From Variovorax paradoxus (GTDB lineage: Bacteria; Pseudomonadota; Gammaproteobacteria; Burkholderiales; Burkholderiaceae_C): 64,000 nt of DNA. The stretch covers positions 6,074,001 to 6,138,000 of the forward strand of contig NZ_CP102931.1 of the NCBI RefSeq assembly GCF_024734665.1, written 5' to 3'. The notes below the pieces were generated by a model that was not told the origin of the DNA, made no database searches, and was given only the letters and a program-made list of their open reading frames with translations. A program made the translations under genes and the position numbers. This document shows positions 61,094 to 64,000 of the stretch, piece by piece (position 1 is the first letter of the stretch; each line of letters begins with the position of its first letter).

Positions 61094-61910
61094 CGACTGC
61101 GCCTTCGGCGGGCGCCTCGGCCTGCGTGAACAGGATCTCGCGCACGTCCATCAGCGCGTACTCGCCCGCGTCGCTGCCGAGCACGCGCTGGCCGTAGCCG
61201 GCCCAGACTTCGGGGCGCAGCTCGCGCCACTCGGTCTTGCGCGCGAGACGCAGCTCGCCGTCTTCCACCTTTTCTGTGCCCTCGTAGCGCGTGGGAATCA
61301 GCGCAAGGGTTTCGCCGCCGTTCTCGAACTGCAGGTGCGCGGGCATCCACACGCAGTCGCGCAAGTCTTCGGGCGGTTCGATCTTGATGTGCGCGAGGCG
61401 CGCATACGGAATCCAGTAGTACTTGCCGTTGACGAAGGCTTCGAGCACCGGGCCCAGTCGCATGTCTGCATCGGCCAGCCATTCGAAGGGTGCGCCATCG
61501 ATGGTGCCGCTGATGGCGGGCGCGCCGTCGAAGGCGCGCTGGCGCAGGTCCTCGGCCAGTTCGCTCTCGCCGCGGCCCTGGCGCAGCAGCGACTCGATGA
61601 GCAGCGCCAGCCATTGGTCGGGCTGGCCGAAGATCATGGGCGTGCGCGTGCCGGCGAACACTTCGGCGCGCAGGCCCTCGCAGCGCACGGCCTCGCCGTA
61701 GACCTGTTTCATGGGCACGGCGAGTGCGTCGAGCTCGGCCGCAACGGTCAGCTGGTTGAGCGCGCGCTCCCACTGCCCGAGCACGCACAGCAGCTGCGCC
61801 ATGAACACGCGGTGCTTGCTGTCGGAAGGCTTGGCGCGCACGTCGTCGCTCAGGGCCTTGAGCGCGGCGGCCGGATCGGCGGCCTTGAGAAATTCGGCGG
61901 CGGTCGTCAT
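61086..61910 (-). CDS. tagJ: T6SS accessory protein TagJ (ImpE/SciE family)
   Basis: The 274-residue protein is of the ImpE family: ALSDDVRAKPSDSKHRVFMAQLLCVLGQWERALNQL at the start (a TPR-like pair), WLADADMRLGPVLEAFVNGKYYWIPYARL in the middle and REILFT near the end. TagJ binds the sheath protein TssB and helps ClpV recognition in some T6SS. It is directly upstream of tssE. Confidence 0.92.
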   Translation of the reverse strand: MTTAAEFLKAADPAAALKALSDDVRAKPSDSKHRVFMAQLLCVLGQWERALNQLTVAAELDALAVPMKQVYGEAVRCEGLRAEVFAGTRTPMIFGQPDQWLALLIESLLRQGRGESELAEDLRQRAFDGAPAISGTIDGAPFEWLADADMRLGPVLEAFVNGKYYWIPYARLAHIKIEPPEDLRDCVWMPAHLQFENGGETLALIPTRYEGTEKVEDGELRLARKTEWRELRPEVWAGYGQRVLGSDAGEYALMDVREILFTQAEAPAEGAVDG

Positions 61911-61941
61911 GGTGTGCGGCTCCTGGGTGGGGTGATGAGGC

Positions 61942-62499
61942 TCAGGCGCGGGTGAACTGGCATTCGCGCACCGCGCCGCGCAAGCCGGTGGTCTTCTGCG
62001 GTGCCGACTTGACCTTCACCGTGCGGTAGCTGATGGAGATCAGCTCCGAGGGCACGCCCCAGTGGCCGCCGGAGTTGAGCACCAGCCGGCAGATGCGCGC
62101 GTTCTCCAGCACCATCTCGAAGGTCGACTGCGCATCGGGCGAGCGCTCGTCGCCGCCCGACTTGAAGGCGCTGATGACGACCTTCAGGTCTTTCTCCTGC
62201 GCGCGCAGCAGGCTGGCGATGGTGGCGGTGGCCGCGTCGCTGCGGCGCGCAACGATCAGGTTGTTGGGCACGACCTGGTTCTGGCTGGAAGATTCGGGCA
62301 CCTGCACCGACCAGTAGTAACCGCCGATGTTCATGCGCGCCTTACCGTCGTCGAAGGGTCGGTCGAGTTCGCCTTCGACCGGCGCGCCCTTGTTCTCGAT
62401 CAGCATGACCAGGTCGGTTTCGGCCGAGCCGGTGCCGATCAGTTCGTAGAACCGCTGGGCGTCTTCAGGGCTCCAGGAGCCATCGTCTAGAAATGCCAT
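61942..62499 (-). CDS. Diverged Hcp-like tube protein (second copy)
   Basis: The 185-residue protein follows the Hcp fold pattern. GGYYWSVQVPESSSQN occupies the position of the Hcp loop strand, then IASLLRAQEKDLKVVISAFKSGG, FEMVLENARICRLVLNSGG and SELISISYRTVKVKSA. It is longer than the Hcp at 34452 and only weakly similar to it. It may be a specialised tube subunit or a cap. The gene sits upstream of tagJ and downstream of the caspase-like gene. Confidence 0.75.
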   Translation of the reverse strand: MAFLDDGSWSPEDAQRFYELIGTGSAETDLVMLIENKGAPVEGELDRPFDDGKARMNIGGYYWSVQVPESSSQNQVVPNNLIVARRSDAATATIASLLRAQEKDLKVVISAFKSGGDERSPDAQSTFEMVLENARICRLVLNSGGHWGVPSELISISYRTVKVKSAPQKTTGLRGAVRECQFTRA

Positions 62500-62553
62500 A
62501 TCACCTCCGGAAATCGAAACGAAGAAAAGAAACCGTGATCTCGGACCGCGTCG

Positions 62554-64000
62554 TCATGGCCGGGCTCCGCCACCATCCATGGCGCCGCCACTCCTGCGCA
62601 GCAGGGCCGCGAACACCTGCCGCTCGCCGCTCTCTGCAGGTGGCTGGCCGCCGCGCACGCGCACTTCCGACACATCGGCCTGCGCATAGGCCACGCCGAA
62701 CAGGCGCGGCGCGCTGTAGGGCGTGGCGGGCACGGCCATGACCAGCAGTCGCGCATCGCCAGCAGCATCGAGCCAGGGCAGGTCGAAGCGCTTGACCGAG
62801 GGCTGATCGGGCGTGCCGCGCTTGAAGCGGTTGGTTTCGCCGACGAGCTCGTCGGGGTAGACCGACTGCAGGTTGCCGCGCGCGTCGATGCCGGCGATGA
62901 CGAGATCGAGCGAACGGCCGCTGGTGTTGCGCACGTTCAGGCGCAGGCGCTCGCCGGTGCGCAGCGAGGGCAACGCGCTCGCCGCTTGAGCAACGGGCGT
63001 GCTGCGCAACATGCGGTCGGCGCTCCACACTTCGAGCGCGGCATCGAAGCCGTCGAGCTGGCCGTCCTTGCCGTAAGCCTGCAGCTGCGCGAGCCACTTG
63101 AGCTGCGCCAGGGCCTGCAGGCGGCGACGCAACGTGGCGGTGTCGGGCAGCACCACAGTGGAAACCGTGGCGCCGAACAGCGGCGAGAGCAGTTCGAGGC
63201 GCTGGCCCGAGGGGCCGAGGTCAGTCCAGCGCACGTCGGCGGTGGCCGCATCGTCGGTGGGGCGGATCGCGGCCGGGTAGTCGAGGCTGAGGCCGGCGGG
63301 CAGCGGCTTGTCCGCGCGCACGCGCAAGGCGGTGGCGGCCGGCTCGCTCATCGGCGTGACGCTCCAGAACGCAGCGCCCGATACATCCTTCAGCGCCGCC
63401 GGCACGGCCAGCCATGCGCCGCCGAGCTTGATCTGCGACACGGTGGCCGGCGCGCTGCGCACGGCGCCGTCTTCGAGCGTGGCGAGCACGCGCAGCTCCT
63501 GCTGCTGCGCGAGACCGTCGAGCAAACCGGCCTTGATGGCCAGGCTGTCGCCGCTGCGTTGCGCGCGCCACACGGGGCGCGTGGATGCGGGCGCGCCGCT
63601 GTTGGCGAACAGCGGCGCATCGAGGTTGCCTTCGGCCACCGGCGACGGCAGCTCGCGCGTAGGAAAGCGCTGCGCGAGTTCGTCGATGACCGGCGGGTAC
63701 TGCGCGAGCACGCCGTCGAACAGGTCGCGCCAGGTGGCGGGCTTGCGCGACAGCGCCTCCACCACCGCCCAAGTCAGCAGGCCCTGCGGCCGGGCATTGC
63801 GCGCCTTGCGGGGCAGGCGCAGCTCGGGCGTGATCTGGTGGCTTTCGGACGCGAAGAAGGCGACGTAGCGGGCGCGTGGCACGGCTTCGGCCGGCACGGG
63901 CGGCGTCTGCGGTCGCGCTGGCGGTGCGCCACCCGTCAGTTGGGTCACGCGCAGGCCGCGCCAGCGCACTTCGTCGTCGGGCGGACCTTCGGCGGTGGCG
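62554..64000 (-). CDS. Caspase-family protein with C-terminal DUF4384-like domain (5' truncated)
   Basis: The frame is open to the window edge, so the N-terminus is missing. The visible start carries the end of a caspase/peptidase C14 domain (YVAFFASESHQITPELRLPRK, QGLLTWAVVEALSRKPATWRDLFDGVL). The catalytic His-Cys part is mostly outside. A beta-rich middle follows. The C-terminus is DUF4384-like (LRTGERLRLNVRNTSGRSLD, AGIDARGNLQSVYPDE, LLVMAVPATPYS). It heads the - strand T6SS operon in view. Its role could be protein processing or sensing. Confidence 0.8.
   Translation of the reverse strand, partial: ATAEGPPDDEVRWRGLRVTQLTGGAPPARPQTPPVPAEAVPRARYVAFFASESHQITPELRLPRKARNARPQGLLTWAVVEALSRKPATWRDLFDGVLAQYPPVIDELAQRFPTRELPSPVAEGNLDAPLFANSGAPASTRPVWRAQRSGDSLAIKAGLLDGLAQQQELRVLATLEDGAVRSAPATVSQIKLGGAWLAVPAALKDVSGAAFWSVTPMSEPAATALRVRADKPLPAGLSLDYPAAIRPTDDAATADVRWTDLGPSGQRLELLSPLFGATVSTVVLPDTATLRRRLQALAQLKWLAQLQAYGKDGQLDGFDAALEVWSADRMLRSTPVAQAASALPSLRTGERLRLNVRNTSGRSLDLVIAGIDARGNLQSVYPDELVGETNRFKRGTPDQPSVKRFDLPWLDAAGDARLLVMAVPATPYSAPRLFGVAYAQADVSEVRVRGGQPPAESGERQVFAALLRRSGGAMDGGGARP

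Noticed and set aside
1..64000. tRNA, rRNA, CRISPR arrays, insertion sequences or phage integrase
   Set aside because: No cloverleaf-like, rRNA-like, direct-repeat/spacer or transposase/integrase sequence was recognised anywhere on either strand by eye.

Overview
The window is GC-rich, densely coding bacterial DNA that fits a Variovorax-like member of the Comamonadaceae (Burkholderiales). The clues are an AcnD-PrpF methylcitrate pair, several Bug-type solute receptors for tripartite tricarboxylate transporters (TTT), a FecI/FecR/TonB receptor locus, and a large type VI secretion (T6SS) locus. The genus is inferred from gene content and was not tested by alignment. No rRNA, tRNA, CRISPR array, insertion sequence or prophage was seen.

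1-5.5 kb holds the 3' end of acnD followed by prpF, then the divergent metR/metE pair with a MetR-type operator between them. 5.5-13 kb is a catabolic cluster: an IclR regulator, three Bug receptors, a RraA-type 4-carboxy-4-hydroxy-2-oxoadipate aldolase, a D-2-hydroxyacid dehydrogenase, a lactonase-like amidohydrolase and an SMP-30 lactonase, closed by a terminator. This looks like uptake and cleavage of a carboxylated lactone, either an aromatic breakdown product or a sugar acid.

13-19.6 kb holds an IscR-like regulator that keeps only one cysteine, an SGNH lipoprotein, a membrane protein with a degenerate histidine-kinase ATPase fold, and a cell-surface signalling set (ECF sigma factor, FecR, STN-domain TonB receptor). 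A roughly 35-bp motif recurs three times here in one orientation and looks like the target of that sigma factor.

19.6-27.1 kb is a complete Nit1C cluster, nitBCDEFGH, known for cyanide assimilation. It lies divergent to a MocR-type PLP regulator. The 354-bp gap between them carries many copies of a TTGATCGCAT-like word. A LuxR-type response regulator follows convergently.

28-64 kb is one T6SS locus. The + strand carries tssL with a periplasmic DUF4384-like extension, a stand-alone TssM N-terminal pseudo-NTPase, tssA, tssB, tssC, hcp and a peptidoglycan-binding-like protein. tssJ lies among these genes on the opposite strand. The - strand carries tssE, tssF, tssG and tssH with tagJ, a second Hcp-like protein and a caspase/DUF4384 gene cut by the window end. 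Downstream on that strand are two VgrG modules with cargo adaptors: two DUF2169 proteins, DUF4150 and DUF3540 proteins, pentapeptide proteins and a ketosynthase-like protein. A PAAR-like nuclease effector with a DUF3396-type immunity protein follows, then tagH and pppA. tssK, full-length tssM and ppkA are not in the window. Two hairpin-forming repeat units sit between tssH and the second vgrG.
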